Positions 26,453 to 36,560 of a stretch of DNA of 64,000 nucleotides are shown one piece after another. Numbering within the stretch: the first letter of the stretch is position 1; each line of letters begins with the position of its first letter. The translations under genes and the position numbers were made by a program. The stretch is from M3007 sp031425155 (GTDB taxonomy: Bacteria > Bacteroidota > Bacteroidia > Chitinophagales > Saprospiraceae): positions 81,289-145,288 of the forward strand of contig JANPIV010000054.1 in assembly GCA_031425155.1 (NCBI GenBank), in the 5' to 3' direction. The notes under the pieces are model-generated. The model saw nothing but the letters and a program-made list of their open reading frames with translations, had not been told where the DNA came from and did no database searches.

Positions 26453-26932
26453 ATGAACATAAAAATTAAATCCTTCTTAGCTATTCTTACAGTTTTTGTT
26501 ATTTCTTGTAAGAATCAGAATAAAGAAAATGAATTGAACAATTCTAAACAGAATGAAATCGTTATGGAAGAAAAACAAGAAAATAAAATTGAAATATCAA
26601 AAATAGATAAGATTAAAATTATTGAACAATTACAAGGAAAATGGAAAGAGTCTGAATATCCATATCGAACAGCAGAATTCTTGAGATCAACAGTTAAATT
26701 TGTAGAAGAAGGAACGAAAAACAAACCTATATTTGAAAAATTTGAGGTTTTAGAAAACTGCAAATTCGATAATAATAATATAAAAGATCTAAAAACAAGT
26801 GATATCATTTTATCATTATCAGAAACTAAAAGATGTGAAAAAATGAAGGTTTCTAATGACACACTTACCTTAAGTGGATTTATAGCCTACACCAATGAGA
26901 ATTATAACACTATATATATAAAATTAAAATAG
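26453..26932 (+). CDS. AT-rich lipoprotein, lipocalin-like, unknown function
   Basis: 159 residues with a lipobox FVIS-C19, then a Lys/Glu/Asn-rich linker and a domain beginning LQGKWKESEYPY (~62 onward). That opening resembles lipocalin-like domains of Bacteroidota lipoproteins (QGxW). Strongly AT-rich compared with the flanking chromosome. A 14-bp repeat AATTAAAAATCATG occurs twice just before and at the start codon. First gene after repeat copy 1; probably acquired. Confidence 0.6.
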   Translation: MNIKIKSFLAILTVFVISCKNQNKENELNNSKQNEIVMEEKQENKIEISKIDKIKIIEQLQGKWKESEYPYRTAEFLRSTVKFVEEGTKNKPIFEKFEVLENCKFDNNNIKDLKTSDIILSLSETKRCEKMKVSNDTLTLSGFIAYTNENYNTIYIKLK

Positions 26933-27057
26933 TAAATATTTATCCTTAAGAACATTAATTTATAATACCTCGCACAATAATCGCTTCCCGAAAAAGTCTC
27001 CTAAACGTCGCACAATCGGGAAGCGTAACGTTCTCGGCAACCATAAAAATTAAAAAT

Positions 27058-28224
27058 ATGAAAATAAATATTCACATCTGTGCTCTACTACTATTATTCA
27101 ACCTTGTAACCTCCTGTAACGGACAAGTCAAAACTGACTTACAGAAAAGTGAACCAAAAACAATTGTGGGCGGACAACCGAGAATGATACGAACCCAAGG
27201 CATAGTATCTGGCAATTTACATTGCGATTTGCAGGACAAAGTAGGAAATATTTGGTTTAGCACAAGCGGCGAGGGAGTTTATCGTTACGATGGAAAATCA
27301 TTTACCAATTTTACAACTAAAGATGGATTGAGTGATAATGATGTGAGTGAAATTATAGAAGATAAAGCAGGAAATATTTTGTTCGGCACTAAAAGCGGCA
27401 TCTGTAAGTACGATGGCAAATCCTTTTCAAAATTTTCAGAGAACAATGATGCGAGCAAAAAATCCATTTCAAGTCTTTTAGAAGATAGTGAAGGAAATCT
27501 TTGGTTCGGTGTATGGGGTGAGGGAGTCTATCGTTACGATGGAAAAATATTTACTAATTTTCTGAAAAATGATGCCCCTGAAAAAACCTTTCCTCTATTT
27601 CCTCAGAAAGATGACCAACCATTTAATCTTGGCAATCAAGATCAACTTATTTTGGATATATTGGAAGACAAAAAGGGGAATATATGGTTCAGTTCTTGGA
27701 ACGGTGGTGGCGTGTGGCGATACGATGGAAAATCTTTTAAAAATTATCTTCCTCCTGCCGATTATTACCTACGTAATGAAGACGGTCGCTCTGGTGACAA
27801 AAAAAACTTACCAATTGAACCAACAATTTTCAACAATTCTTCGCAGGACAGTATTTGCGATGATATGATTTTTTCTATCTCGGAAGATAAAGCAGGAAAT
27901 TTATGGTTCGCCACCAGAAGACACGGAGCCTGCCGTTATGATGGGAAGTCCTTTATAAGTTTCAGAGAGAATGAGGGCTTTGTAAGCAGGGGTATATATT
28001 CTATTTTAGAAGATAAAAAGGGAAATATCTGGCTCACCACAGAGGAGGATGGCGTATGGTGTTATGATGGAAAATCGTTTACCAATTTTACCACTAATGA
28101 CGGGCTAATCAATAATTCCGTTTTTAGTATTTTAGAAGATAAAAACGGAAATCTTTGGTTTGGCACAAGAGGCTTCGGTTTGAGCCGTTACGATGGAAAA
28201 TCCTTTACCAATTTTTCCGAGTAG
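27058..28224 (+). CDS. two-component-regulator-type beta-propeller lipoprotein
   Basis: 388 residues, lipobox LVTS-C20. At least seven propeller repeats follow, each of the form ILEDKxGNxWFGT…GVxRYDGKSFTNF (Reg_prop blades). In hybrid two-component sensors such propellers form the periplasmic sensor, but here no transmembrane or kinase part follows, so the protein is a free-standing surface or periplasmic propeller. The spacer before it has a 10-bp-stem hairpin (CGCTTCCCGA…TCGGGAAGCG, ~26980-27026). Part of the AT-rich insert between the 430-bp repeats. Confidence 0.8.
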   Translation: MKINIHICALLLLFNLVTSCNGQVKTDLQKSEPKTIVGGQPRMIRTQGIVSGNLHCDLQDKVGNIWFSTSGEGVYRYDGKSFTNFTTKDGLSDNDVSEIIEDKAGNILFGTKSGICKYDGKSFSKFSENNDASKKSISSLLEDSEGNLWFGVWGEGVYRYDGKIFTNFLKNDAPEKTFPLFPQKDDQPFNLGNQDQLILDILEDKKGNIWFSSWNGGGVWRYDGKSFKNYLPPADYYLRNEDGRSGDKKNLPIEPTIFNNSSQDSICDDMIFSISEDKAGNLWFATRRHGACRYDGKSFISFRENEGFVSRGIYSILEDKKGNIWLTTEEDGVWCYDGKSFTNFTTNDGLINNSVFSILEDKNGNLWFGTRGFGLSRYDGKSFTNFSE

Positions 28225-28507
28225 ATATCTAAGCAATAATGTGTGTTAATACCCCTCAGTATTATTGCTGAAATTATTCAACACGGAAAAAATGAAGTTG
28301 CTCAAATAGCTGAAAATCAAAAAGATAAATAAAATACCAAGAACAACGCATGGTCGCCAATGCTTTCTAAACATCGGCACATTCGTACATCCAAACGTTA
28401 TCCCTAAAAAATAGCAACATAGTAACTATAACATCACTTCCAATCGGCAGCTTTACAATAGAAACACTCTTCTAGAAAAGAAGATAAAAATAAACCCCAT
28501 CCTCCTT
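28225..28507 (+). other. spacer with a possible decayed gene fragment
   Basis: A short open frame at 28240-28332 (…IIAEIIQHGKNEVAQIAEN…, no start codon) reads like the tail of a lost gene. The remainder holds no ORF, and no attC-type symmetry could be confirmed. Confidence 0.35.
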
Positions 28508-28937
28508 TCAATCCCACCGAAAATACGCACCCAGCCCAAAAGCCGGTCGCTGCGGTACCAACTGCCCCCAGCCCGCTCCCGCCGCCGAAGCGGTGAGACC
28601 CCAGAAACGATGGATTTCAAAAATACCTTTGAGGCCAAACGACCAGAAGCCCTGGTCATTCACATATAGGCCGGTGCGCAAGTTATTGGCACTTAAATCG
28701 GGTTTATTACTACTGGAAGCAGGCAGCACCAGTTCGGAGAAAGCGATGGCCCAGACTAAAATAATGGGAGAACGACTGAAAACCGGGCTTGATTTGTTTT
28801 TTTAGAGAAAAATGGTGGAAAAAATTTACACAACAAGTCAAATACAGTAATTTTACACTGGTCAAAATTTTCAGGGTGGTGACAAAGCGGATTTTCACGC
28901 AACTGGTGCTATAGGGAGAAGTGACGGCAAACAATAG
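28508..28937 (-). repeat. 430-bp direct repeat, copy 2 (3' end of an outer-membrane-type gene)
   Basis: Same length and orientation as 25964-26393, again starting exactly at the TGA stop of …GAYFRWD. The copies differ by scattered substitutions and compensating small indels, so they are not a very recent duplication. New plus-strand genes start immediately after each copy (26453 and 28962). Confidence 0.85.
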
Positions 28938-28961
28938 ATGGGCGTAACTAAAAATTAAAAA

Positions 28962-30482
28962 ATGAAGAATAAAATAAATATTTTGACAGCCTGTTGCTTG
29001 GCTTTATCAATTTCAAATATTTGCTCACAAAACCTCGCTTTAAACAAGCCAGCGACAGCAAGTGCTTCATCAAACAACGCCTACACCGTATTTGATGGTA
29101 AAACCTCGACTGCATGGGGCGCAGGTTCGTGGGCACCAGCCTGGGTTTCTGTTGACCTTCAAAACTTGAAGGAAATATCCTCTGTAAAGTGCACACCAAT
29201 GCAATCGCCAGCAGGAAACACAACGCATCAAATATTTATATTAAACGAGAGCAAAACTTGGGAAAAAGTTGATGAATTCACACTATATACAAAAGATAGT
29301 GAAACATTTGAAAGAATCATCAATAGAAATGGCTATGCTGTAAAAGTTGTAACAACTAATAGCCCAAGTTGGGTAGCGTGGTATGAAATTGAAATAGTTG
29401 GAAGCACAATTAAGATACGAAGAGCAAGACCGGTTAGTCCAGAACTTGGTACCTGCATTTCAGGTGATTGTCAAAATGGTTTTGGTACACTTGTCTATCC
29501 AGATACATTGACAATTAAATGGAAAGGTAGTAAAGTTAGAAAAATAAAGCATATTGGCAATTTTATAAATGGTCGGAGGAGTGGAGAAGGTACGACATAT
29601 TATGGCGGAACCGAAGCAGGAGTTCCTAATAAAGTTGTTGGAAAGTTTGAACGTGGAAAGTTGAAGGAAGGGAAATACTTTGATTTGCAAGGAAATGTAA
29701 TTGAAGAAAAGGTTTCTTCAATTACACAAGAACTTGTTTTGGAACAACCGACAGCAAGTAACGTCGCACCAAAGATTGAATACACGAAAGAAAAAATAAT
29801 TGAAATTGCAGAAAATTTTTTACCATATAATTTTAATTGTAGCGATACAAGAACTAATCTTGACAAACTTAAATCCTATCTTCTGGATATAGAATACTCT
29901 GATTCATATGTTCAGTCATTAACGGCAGCATATAATGCAACTGGTTATATTTTTTGTTCAGATATACTTCGAAAGAAGTTTAGATGTAGTAGTAATGGAA
30001 AAAGTGAAAATATATGTGGTTATGTATCCGATATCTTTATTGCAGTTCTTGTTATAAAAGAAAAAGAAAATCCAAAAGAAAAAGAAAGAAAAGCCGCTGC
30101 GGCAAGTAGTAATACACGTTCTTCGAGTTCGTCATCGAATTCGTCATTAACTTCAAATGATTACTCTGTTTCTACTGGACAAGAATATATAAAAAAAATT
30201 GAAAAGGCACAAGGAAAGTGGATAAAAGTAGAGGAAGGGTTACTCGGTGATATTTGTAATAAGAATTTTTCTTTTTTAGTTAAAGACAAAAATGGAAAAA
30301 AAATAGGCAATTATGATGATTTAAACTATGCAGACTACGATATTTCAGAATATGACCAGTTTCCTCTTTCTGTTGAAATATCATATTTTACAGATAGTAA
30401 TTGTTCAAATGGCGATTATATAGATATACATTTGACCTTAAATAATAAGAATGTTGGTTATGTAATTTGGATAAAATCCTAA
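28962..30482 (+). CDS. secreted discoidin-like / MORN-repeat protein
   Basis: 506 residues with a signal peptide (~1-22, …ICSQ). An N-terminal F5/8 type C (discoidin) domain starts ALNKPATASASSNNAYTVFD (~24-150; the expected WxSVDLxxxxEISSV pattern is present). A MORN-like stretch with NGFGTLVYPD and NGRRSGEGTTYYGG (~165-225) follows, then a Cys-containing helical region, a Ser-rich linker (~365-385) and a C-terminal beta domain. The discoidin domain suggests glycan binding. AT-rich, part of the acquired block; no T9SS tail seen. Confidence 0.7.
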   Translation: MKNKINILTACCLALSISNICSQNLALNKPATASASSNNAYTVFDGKTSTAWGAGSWAPAWVSVDLQNLKEISSVKCTPMQSPAGNTTHQIFILNESKTWEKVDEFTLYTKDSETFERIINRNGYAVKVVTTNSPSWVAWYEIEIVGSTIKIRRARPVSPELGTCISGDCQNGFGTLVYPDTLTIKWKGSKVRKIKHIGNFINGRRSGEGTTYYGGTEAGVPNKVVGKFERGKLKEGKYFDLQGNVIEEKVSSITQELVLEQPTASNVAPKIEYTKEKIIEIAENFLPYNFNCSDTRTNLDKLKSYLLDIEYSDSYVQSLTAAYNATGYIFCSDILRKKFRCSSNGKSENICGYVSDIFIAVLVIKEKENPKEKERKAAAASSNTRSSSSSSNSSLTSNDYSVSTGQEYIKKIEKAQGKWIKVEEGLLGDICNKNFSFLVKDKNGKKIGNYDDLNYADYDISEYDQFPLSVEISYFTDSNCSNGDYIDIHLTLNNKNVGYVIWIKS

Positions 30483-30617
30483 ATTAACGTGTACTAAAAA
30501 AAGTGCTTCAACGCACTTCCTCAAACCGCCGCCAAATCCTAACTCAAAGCCCATACGAAAAGAAAGAATTAAACCGTTTCTGGCTTTTTGAAAACTCTTG
30601 AAAATATAAAATATGCA

Positions 30618-31112
30618 ATGAAAAATGACCCATACAAAGAGAACCTGATACATTTAGTAATTACAGCAATTATTGGTGGTGTAATTCAGCAAACCATTGT
30701 TGGCTTTTATCCAACAAGTACGGTATTATTACCAATAGCATCTGCAATAGTAGGTCTAATTATTGGGCATTACTGTACAAGGTATATAGAGAATAGATTT
30801 GGCTTATCGGAAATAAATAGAACCGAAACAAGTATATTGTCATACATTATATTTTTGATTGCTTTATCGGTGATATTAAATTATTCCTGCGAAGCATATC
30901 CAACTTTCAAAAGTTGGCTAATCCCATATTTTGCCAGTTGTTTAGCGTTAGCGTATACATTTTGGCATATAAAAGGTCGGATAACTTTCTTGATTTGTTT
31001 CATAGCAATGAGTGCATTGTTTCATTTCCAAGGTCGATTTAGTTTTACAAATGTGTTCGTCACTTCCGCTCTTCTAAATTTGGTCGTTTTTAGCCTTGTG
31101 GACACGGATTAA
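30618..31112 (+). CDS. small polytopic membrane protein, unknown function
   Basis: 164 residues from ATG 30618 (a TTG at 30588 is also in frame). About five hydrophobic helices (~10-25, 30-48, 70-88, 100-120 and 125-155). No motif recognised. AT-rich and in the same orientation as the three preceding genes of the block. Confidence 0.55.
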   Translation: MKNDPYKENLIHLVITAIIGGVIQQTIVGFYPTSTVLLPIASAIVGLIIGHYCTRYIENRFGLSEINRTETSILSYIIFLIALSVILNYSCEAYPTFKSWLIPYFASCLALAYTFWHIKGRITFLICFIAMSALFHFQGRFSFTNVFVTSALLNLVVFSLVDTD

Positions 31113-31450
31113 ATGATAATTTGATACCGAATTTATAATCGTTGATTATATTTATTGAAAAAAGGTACTTGCTATTACGTATGTCGTTAATATTACCGCC
31201 AAATCGTTTAATAGGGTTGTTGTGATGTAACTTGCTGATAATCAATTGCCATGTTTTTTACCCAACTTGGAGATTCTATCGTTTCTAGCGAAGACACTAT
31301 AAATTGGCTCTCCTATCAGTATGGCAAATTTTGACAAGTCGTTGATTATCATAGCAAAACAACTCTAATTTTTAAAATAATCAGATTCATCGGCTTCGCC
31401 TCTGAATGACACAACTTTGGTGGGCCTCTAATAAAATCAGTGCAATAAGC
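31113..31450. other. 338-bp AT-rich spacer, no gene seen
   Basis: Convergent spacer at the right end of the AT-rich block. It contains ACCGCCAAATCGTTTAA, which echoes ACCGCCGCCAAATCCTAA in the preceding spacer (~30525), and an imperfect hairpin around 31381-31408. No ORF or RNA recognised. Confidence 0.4.
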
Positions 31451-32530
31451 CTATTGTTTCACCCATGTGTGCGTCACCGTCTTTTGTCCATCGCCCAGCG
31501 TCAAAAAATAACTACCCGCCGCCAATTGGCTCACCGGCAAAGCCAAAGAGTTTTCACCCATGACAGGGCGAATAGTACGGGTTTCTACTAGTTTACCTGT
31601 CGCATCCGTAATGAGTAGTTGCAACGATTGGTCAGCCGTTTTCACGGAGAAACGTACTAGTAACTGCTCCGTGGCGGGATTGGGACCAAGGGCAGTGATG
31701 GTTAGTCCAACCGGCGCATCGGTTGTATTAAATGCGCTGTTCGTGGCTGCCGAAATGTAATTGAGGCCCCGGTAAGTGGGCTTTTCGATGAGCACCGGCG
31801 CACGACCCGGAACGCGAATTTCCGAAGAAACTTCTACATAGTATAAAGAGACCAGTGCATCGGATTGACCGGCCACAAACCAGTCATAAATGAGGGTATT
31901 CGTGTGATTCACGATGGTCGAACGGTCGCTCTGCAAAGCAGAATCCACCTGCGATGCTTCGTAGCGCATCCGCATCGCATTCGGGAAAGTGCCGAGGGGC
32001 GTTTTGAGCGTACCATAAGCATCATAAGTAGCCGAACGTGTACCCGTTGAATGGAAAATATTGGCGGCTACATTAGTAGTAGAAGCAAAATCGCTTTGCA
32101 CCGTTCCGTGGAAGCGCAGCGGGGTCTGCAGGGCCAGATCGGGCATGTTGTACGCCGCCAAAGAATTGGGCTCTGCGACGCCTAATAGAGTGAACTGCGT
32201 ATTTCCCTTGCTGTAATAGGCATAAGTCGGTTGTTCGGCGTTGGTTTTATACACCAGATTGGCAGTTGGAAAAGAGGCAAAATCGGGTGCATTGGTCGGT
32301 AGCACGAATTCATATTGCGTAGCATTGGTGCCACTCAACGGCTTCAAATGCGTAAAATCCCAAACCTGATCCGCACCCGCTTTGCCTGGTTCCATACTGA
32401 GCGGATCGGCCTGATAGCGCGTGATCAGATCACCAGTACTGGGTAGCACGTTGTTTTGTAGGATCGGCTGAGCAAACAGCGAAAAAGCCACCGACACGGC
32501 GACTGGCAAAAGGAGTCCTTTTTTCATCAT
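31451..32530 (-). CDS. T9SS-sorted secreted protein, unknown function
   Basis: 359 residues from ATG 32530 (an upstream in-frame ATG at 32629 would bury the signal peptide). Signal peptide MMKKGLLLPVAVSVAFSLFA, a ~240-residue beta-rich domain with QVWDFTHL and LGTFPNAMRMRYE motifs, and a T9SS type A sorting domain from about 275 (LGPNPATEQLLVRF … GSYFLTL … HTWVKQ). A paralogue of equal length lies immediately upstream on the same strand. Exported across the outer membrane; function unknown. Confidence 0.8.
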   Translation of the reverse strand: MMKKGLLLPVAVSVAFSLFAQPILQNNVLPSTGDLITRYQADPLSMEPGKAGADQVWDFTHLKPLSGTNATQYEFVLPTNAPDFASFPTANLVYKTNAEQPTYAYYSKGNTQFTLLGVAEPNSLAAYNMPDLALQTPLRFHGTVQSDFASTTNVAANIFHSTGTRSATYDAYGTLKTPLGTFPNAMRMRYEASQVDSALQSDRSTIVNHTNTLIYDWFVAGQSDALVSLYYVEVSSEIRVPGRAPVLIEKPTYRGLNYISAATNSAFNTTDAPVGLTITALGPNPATEQLLVRFSVKTADQSLQLLITDATGKLVETRTIRPVMGENSLALPVSQLAAGSYFLTLGDGQKTVTHTWVKQ

Positions 32531-32693
32531 GAAGTAATTATATAAAGGTGAGTGAATAGTAATTAACGGGGAAAAGACAGGAGCGGTTTGCAAGGAGGCA
32601 ATTTTAATGTAACTACAAAAAAACGCCATCTCTTCCAGAACAGAAAGAGATGGCCATTTTATGCAAGAAATATACTTGTTATTCCTCGTTATT

Positions 32694-33773
32694 CTATTGT
32701 TTCACCCAGGCCCGCGTCATTACGCCACGCCCGTCTGTAACGGTCAGGAAGTAATTGCCAGTAGCCAGACGATCTATGGGTAAAGACCAGATATTCTCGC
32801 CCGCTACCGTAGTCACCGATTGATTTTCTATTTCTTTACCAGTAGCGTCGGTGATTAACACCCGCAATGCCTGTCCGCTATTTTCCGCATCAAAGCGCAG
32901 CGTCAGCTGATCCACGGCAGGATTGGGGCCAATGGCAGTAATGGACAAGCCGGATAAACCAGTCGGCGCACTGAATACACTGGTAGTAGAAGTAGTGGTG
33001 TAATTAACCGACTTAGTAATAGGAGTCTCGGTAAAGATGGTATCAAAACCCGGAATGCGCGTTTCGGAAGTTCCACTACTATAAGTAATAGAAACAATAG
33101 GACCGGGCTGATTGGCGACCAGCCAATCATACGTAGTACTCTCGGTCTGATTAATGAACTCAATGCCGCCAGTTACTACGGCAGAATCAATCTGGGTAGA
33201 GACCAGTTTCAAACGGGTGGCATTGGTGAAAGTGCCGAGTGGCGTTTTTACGGTACCATAACCATCGTAGGTGACATTATGCGAGCCAGTGGTAAAAAAT
33301 TCCGCTTCGGTACCTGCCCCTAATCGGTAAGCAAAAGTCTCTGTATAAGAGCCATTGTAAGCCAGTGGTGTTTTCACCAGCGCATCCGGGTCGGTGTATT
33401 TTTGCAGAAAATCCAGGCTGGCCGCACCAAGTATAGAAAACTGGTTTGCTTCCTTCTGGTAATACGCATAAATAGCCGTGTCCTCATTGATTTTAGCCAC
33501 AATATTGGCGTTTGGAAATTCGGCGGCATAAGGCGTACCGACCGGCGAAATAAACACCTGCTGGGTAGCAGTAGTACCTTCCAAAAGCTGTAAGGCCGTG
33601 AAATCCCAGGTCTGATTCGCCCCCGCGTTGCCCGGTTCAATATTGAGCGTGTCGCCCGAAGCCGTCGTGACTACGTCGCCAATGTCGGGGAAAACATTGT
33701 TCTGTAAAGTGGGCTGGGCGAAGAGGGAGAGGGCCGCCAACAGGGCGACCGGAAAGAGGAGTACTTTTTTCAT
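32694..33773 (-). CDS. T9SS-sorted secreted protein (tandem paralogue)
   Basis: 359 residues; signal peptide MKKVLLFPVALLAALSLFA. Clearly related to the next gene throughout: QTWDFTALQLLEGT against QVWDFTHLKPLSGT, and YDGYGTVKTPLGTFTNATRLK against YDAYGTLKTPLGTFPNAMRMR. The T9SS sorting domain (IGPNPAVDQLTLRF … GNYFLTV … RAWVKQ) occupies ~280-359. The 163-bp gap and similar ends suggest an old tandem duplication. No enzymatic motif seen. Confidence 0.8.
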   Translation of the reverse strand: MKKVLLFPVALLAALSLFAQPTLQNNVFPDIGDVVTTASGDTLNIEPGNAGANQTWDFTALQLLEGTTATQQVFISPVGTPYAAEFPNANIVAKINEDTAIYAYYQKEANQFSILGAASLDFLQKYTDPDALVKTPLAYNGSYTETFAYRLGAGTEAEFFTTGSHNVTYDGYGTVKTPLGTFTNATRLKLVSTQIDSAVVTGGIEFINQTESTTYDWLVANQPGPIVSITYSSGTSETRIPGFDTIFTETPITKSVNYTTTSTTSVFSAPTGLSGLSITAIGPNPAVDQLTLRFDAENSGQALRVLITDATGKEIENQSVTTVAGENIWSLPIDRLATGNYFLTVTDGRGVMTRAWVKQ

Positions 33774-33909
33774 GTGTGAAGATTGTAAATGATCGGTTGG
33801 TTGAATAATTGACCGGAGTCGGGACGACTAACGGAGAAAATATAATTGCAGTTTTCCCAGACCCTAATTTTAAGATTTCCATAAATTTTCAAAAAAGTGT
33901 GTTGCTACT

Positions 33910-33940
33910 ATTGCGCATTAGGAATTTACAAATAACTTTG
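33910..33940 (+). promoter_or_regulatory. Bacteroidota promoter ATTG-N19-TAACTTTG
   Basis: The -7 box TAACTTTG is an exact TAnnTTTG match (33933-33940); the -33 box ATTG (33910-33913) has one mismatch and ideal 19-bp spacing. It drives the VIT gene starting at 33961 and argues for that ATG rather than a GTG at 33940, which lies inside the -7 box. Confidence 0.6.
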
Positions 33941-33960
33941 TGTTTCAAAGTTCTTTTAAT

Positions 33961-36522
33961 ATGAGCGACTCTACCTCTTTTCAGTACGAACCTTTCGACG
34001 CCGCACCTCCGGCTAATCCACAGATTTACAACCCTTTAAAAGACGGTCCATACATAACGGGACTGGTTTTGCTGGGTCTTTCCATCGGTGGTCTGCTGCT
34101 GTCGGCACCGCGCGGATTCGACGTGTTCTCCTCCGTTTTCCTGCTGCACTACCTGCTGGCCATTGCTTATTCAGTCTTTCTGGCGGTGGACAAACGCGCA
34201 CGCTGGTGGCTTTTTGGTGCTCGCCGGGCCGACTACCCGACCATGCTCCTCTCTCTGTTGCTGTGGATGGTGAGTTGTTTTTCGCTCAATCATTCGCTGA
34301 CCATCTTCAAACCCAGCGCGGATTGGCTCGACGTGCATCTCGTCATTTCCGGCGCAGCCTGCATCGCCTATGCCTGGAAAGACCGGATGTCGGCAGGGCT
34401 GCGTGGCGTACTGTATTTTGTGCTGGCCGCCACCGCCATTTTGTTCGCTTATTATGCCGTTTGCACCCTGCCAATGTTCGTGATGGGCCTGATGCTTTTC
34501 TGGTTTTTTGGTCTGCCCATACATGGCCTGATCGCCGTTGTTTTCACCGTTTATCTGGTGTTGATTTTACGAAATGCCATTCTGACGGGCAGCCCTCGTC
34601 AGCGGTTGCCGATTTTTGCCGGGCTGGCTTTGCCAATCGTGGCCGTGTTGTGGTTTTCCGGTTCCTGGTTTGTATTAAATCGTCAGGTAGTGACCGCATT
34701 GCGCAACGTAGAAATGCAAAAAGATACCACTTTGCCGCGCTGGGTGGCGGTGAGTCAGCGGCTCGAAAACACGCCCACCACCGGGAAAATGCTGGAAGCC
34801 GTGGCCAACGGCACCATGCGTCGCAGCAGCTCAGGCCCGCTCGACATGCTTTTTTTGCCCAGCAATAACGCCGACAAAAACGACCCGCTCATGCAGGTGG
34901 CCAGTGCCGTATCGCCGGTGCCCGACCTCAGCCGCGATGAATGTGCCAGTATTTATACCTCGTTGTATGATGCCCGCCACACGCAGGAAGAACGATTATG
35001 GTCGGGTAACAGCCTGGAAACCAAGACGGTAGAGACCAAAGTAATGCTCGATCCCGGTCACCGCCTGTCATATACAGAAAAGACCCTGACTGTGGGCCAT
35101 AAGGTGCTCAACCGAGAGAGTGGCCGGGGGACGCAGGAGGCGATCTACACCTTCTTTTTGCCGGAAGGCGGTGTGGTGACTGCGCTGTCTTTATGGATCA
35201 ATGGCCAGGAAGAACCCGCTCTGCTGACCTCGAAATCCAAGGCCAAAGCGGCTTACACGACCATCGTGGGCGTCGAACGCCGCGACCCGGCGGTGGTGCA
35301 TTGGCAGGAAGGCAACACGGTGCAGGTGCGTGTTTTTCCGGTCACGCCCGATTTGCCGCGCCGTTTCAAGATCGGCATTACCGCGCCGCTGCGTCTGGAT
35401 AAAGAAAATCTGGACTACCAAAACGTGTCTTTCGATGGGCCACCCGCTTTGCTGGCTACCGAACGCGATTCGCTGTTTTTCCTGAAAAATGGCACTTTTA
35501 CTAGTTCGCCGACGTTTTTTCAGCAAAATACGGCCACCGTAACTTACAACGGGATTTACCGCCACACCTGGTCGGCGGCCTGCCAGACGGCACCACTTTC
35601 GCGCACCATTTTTTCTTTTGATGGAAAAAATTACTCGGTAGAACCTTATGCGCCGCAAATGGAAAATTTCCGCCCGGAAAAAATCTACCTCGACCTGAAC
35701 TGGACCTGGACGACCGCCGATTGGAAAGCCGTACGCCCGCTGCTGCGCAATGCCCCCGTGTATGTGCCGGTGGATGGTGGTTTTGAAGTTTTGACCGACG
35801 AAAACGCCACTTCGCTCTTTCGCCAGGCCAAACAACTGCGTTTTTCGCTGTTTCCTTTTCCCCGCATCGGAGAGCCGGACAAAGCATTGGTCATTGCTAA
35901 AAGTGCGCATCCCACGCCGCGCCCGGCCGATCTGGGCGACGTTTTGTTTCGGCGGGATTTAAAGGCAATGGCGGGCCAGGCACCGATCCGCGTTTTTCAT
36001 TTGGGCAATGACGAACCGTCTGCCTACCTGCAATCTCTTGTAGAAGCACGTAGTATTCGCTGTCAGCAAGGCGATCTGGTCAGTCTGGAAAAAGTAATAA
36101 ACGGGGGCGTTTTTCTGCAAAATGTGGAAAATGAACACCGGGTACTGCTGCCTTCCGCCGGGCTACTGATTACCGAACAAAATACTGATACGACCGCCAC
36201 CAAAGCACCGGATCATCTGTTCCGCCTGTTTGCTTATCAATCTATCCTGCGCGATCTGGGTTTACAAGAAAATGAACCAGAACATCTGGTACGTTTGGCC
36301 GAACAAGCCTACATCGTTACGCCGGTTAGCAGCCTGATAACGCTGGAAACGCAGGCCGATTATGACCGTTTTCAAATCAAGCCGACCGAGGCCTTAAATT
36401 CGCTGGGTAATGCCTCTTTTGGCGACGCTGGTTCGGTGCCGGAACCACACGAATGGGCGTTGATTTTGTTATTGGGAGTGTCCATATTGTGGTCGGTGCG
36501 GGGAAGCCTGCGTTGGTGGTAA
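33961..36522 (+). CDS. XrtN-system VIT-domain protein with PEP-type sorting tail
   Basis: 853 residues from ATG 33961. Multi-spanning N-terminal membrane domain (~25-240, about eight helices), then an extracytoplasmic part with a VIT domain (~355-465; YTEKTLTVGHKVL, FFLPEGGVVTALSLWING, AYTTIVGVERRDPAVVHW). The C-terminus is a sorting signal: Pro827-Glu-Pro, a hydrophobic helix ILLLGVSILW and a basic end RGSLRWW. VIT domains usually pair with vWA domains; none is obvious here. It is the characteristic dedicated partner of exosortase N, whose gene follows 416 bp downstream, and is the predicted substrate cleaved at the PEP motif. Confidence 0.85.
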   Translation: MSDSTSFQYEPFDAAPPANPQIYNPLKDGPYITGLVLLGLSIGGLLLSAPRGFDVFSSVFLLHYLLAIAYSVFLAVDKRARWWLFGARRADYPTMLLSLLLWMVSCFSLNHSLTIFKPSADWLDVHLVISGAACIAYAWKDRMSAGLRGVLYFVLAATAILFAYYAVCTLPMFVMGLMLFWFFGLPIHGLIAVVFTVYLVLILRNAILTGSPRQRLPIFAGLALPIVAVLWFSGSWFVLNRQVVTALRNVEMQKDTTLPRWVAVSQRLENTPTTGKMLEAVANGTMRRSSSGPLDMLFLPSNNADKNDPLMQVASAVSPVPDLSRDECASIYTSLYDARHTQEERLWSGNSLETKTVETKVMLDPGHRLSYTEKTLTVGHKVLNRESGRGTQEAIYTFFLPEGGVVTALSLWINGQEEPALLTSKSKAKAAYTTIVGVERRDPAVVHWQEGNTVQVRVFPVTPDLPRRFKIGITAPLRLDKENLDYQNVSFDGPPALLATERDSLFFLKNGTFTSSPTFFQQNTATVTYNGIYRHTWSAACQTAPLSRTIFSFDGKNYSVEPYAPQMENFRPEKIYLDLNWTWTTADWKAVRPLLRNAPVYVPVDGGFEVLTDENATSLFRQAKQLRFSLFPFPRIGEPDKALVIAKSAHPTPRPADLGDVLFRRDLKAMAGQAPIRVFHLGNDEPSAYLQSLVEARSIRCQQGDLVSLEKVINGGVFLQNVENEHRVLLPSAGLLITEQNTDTTATKAPDHLFRLFAYQSILRDLGLQENEPEHLVRLAEQAYIVTPVSSLITLETQADYDRFQIKPTEALNSLGNASFGDAGSVPEPHEWALILLLGVSILWSVRGSLRWW

Positions 36523-36560
36523 ATTGTGCATTCTGCTATAAAGGAATTATCCTATTTTTT

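Noticed and set aside
26394..31450. integron cassette array
   Set aside because: The AT-rich same-strand genes and structured spacers suggested it, but no consistent attC core (RYYYAAC…GTTRRRY) or integrase was found.
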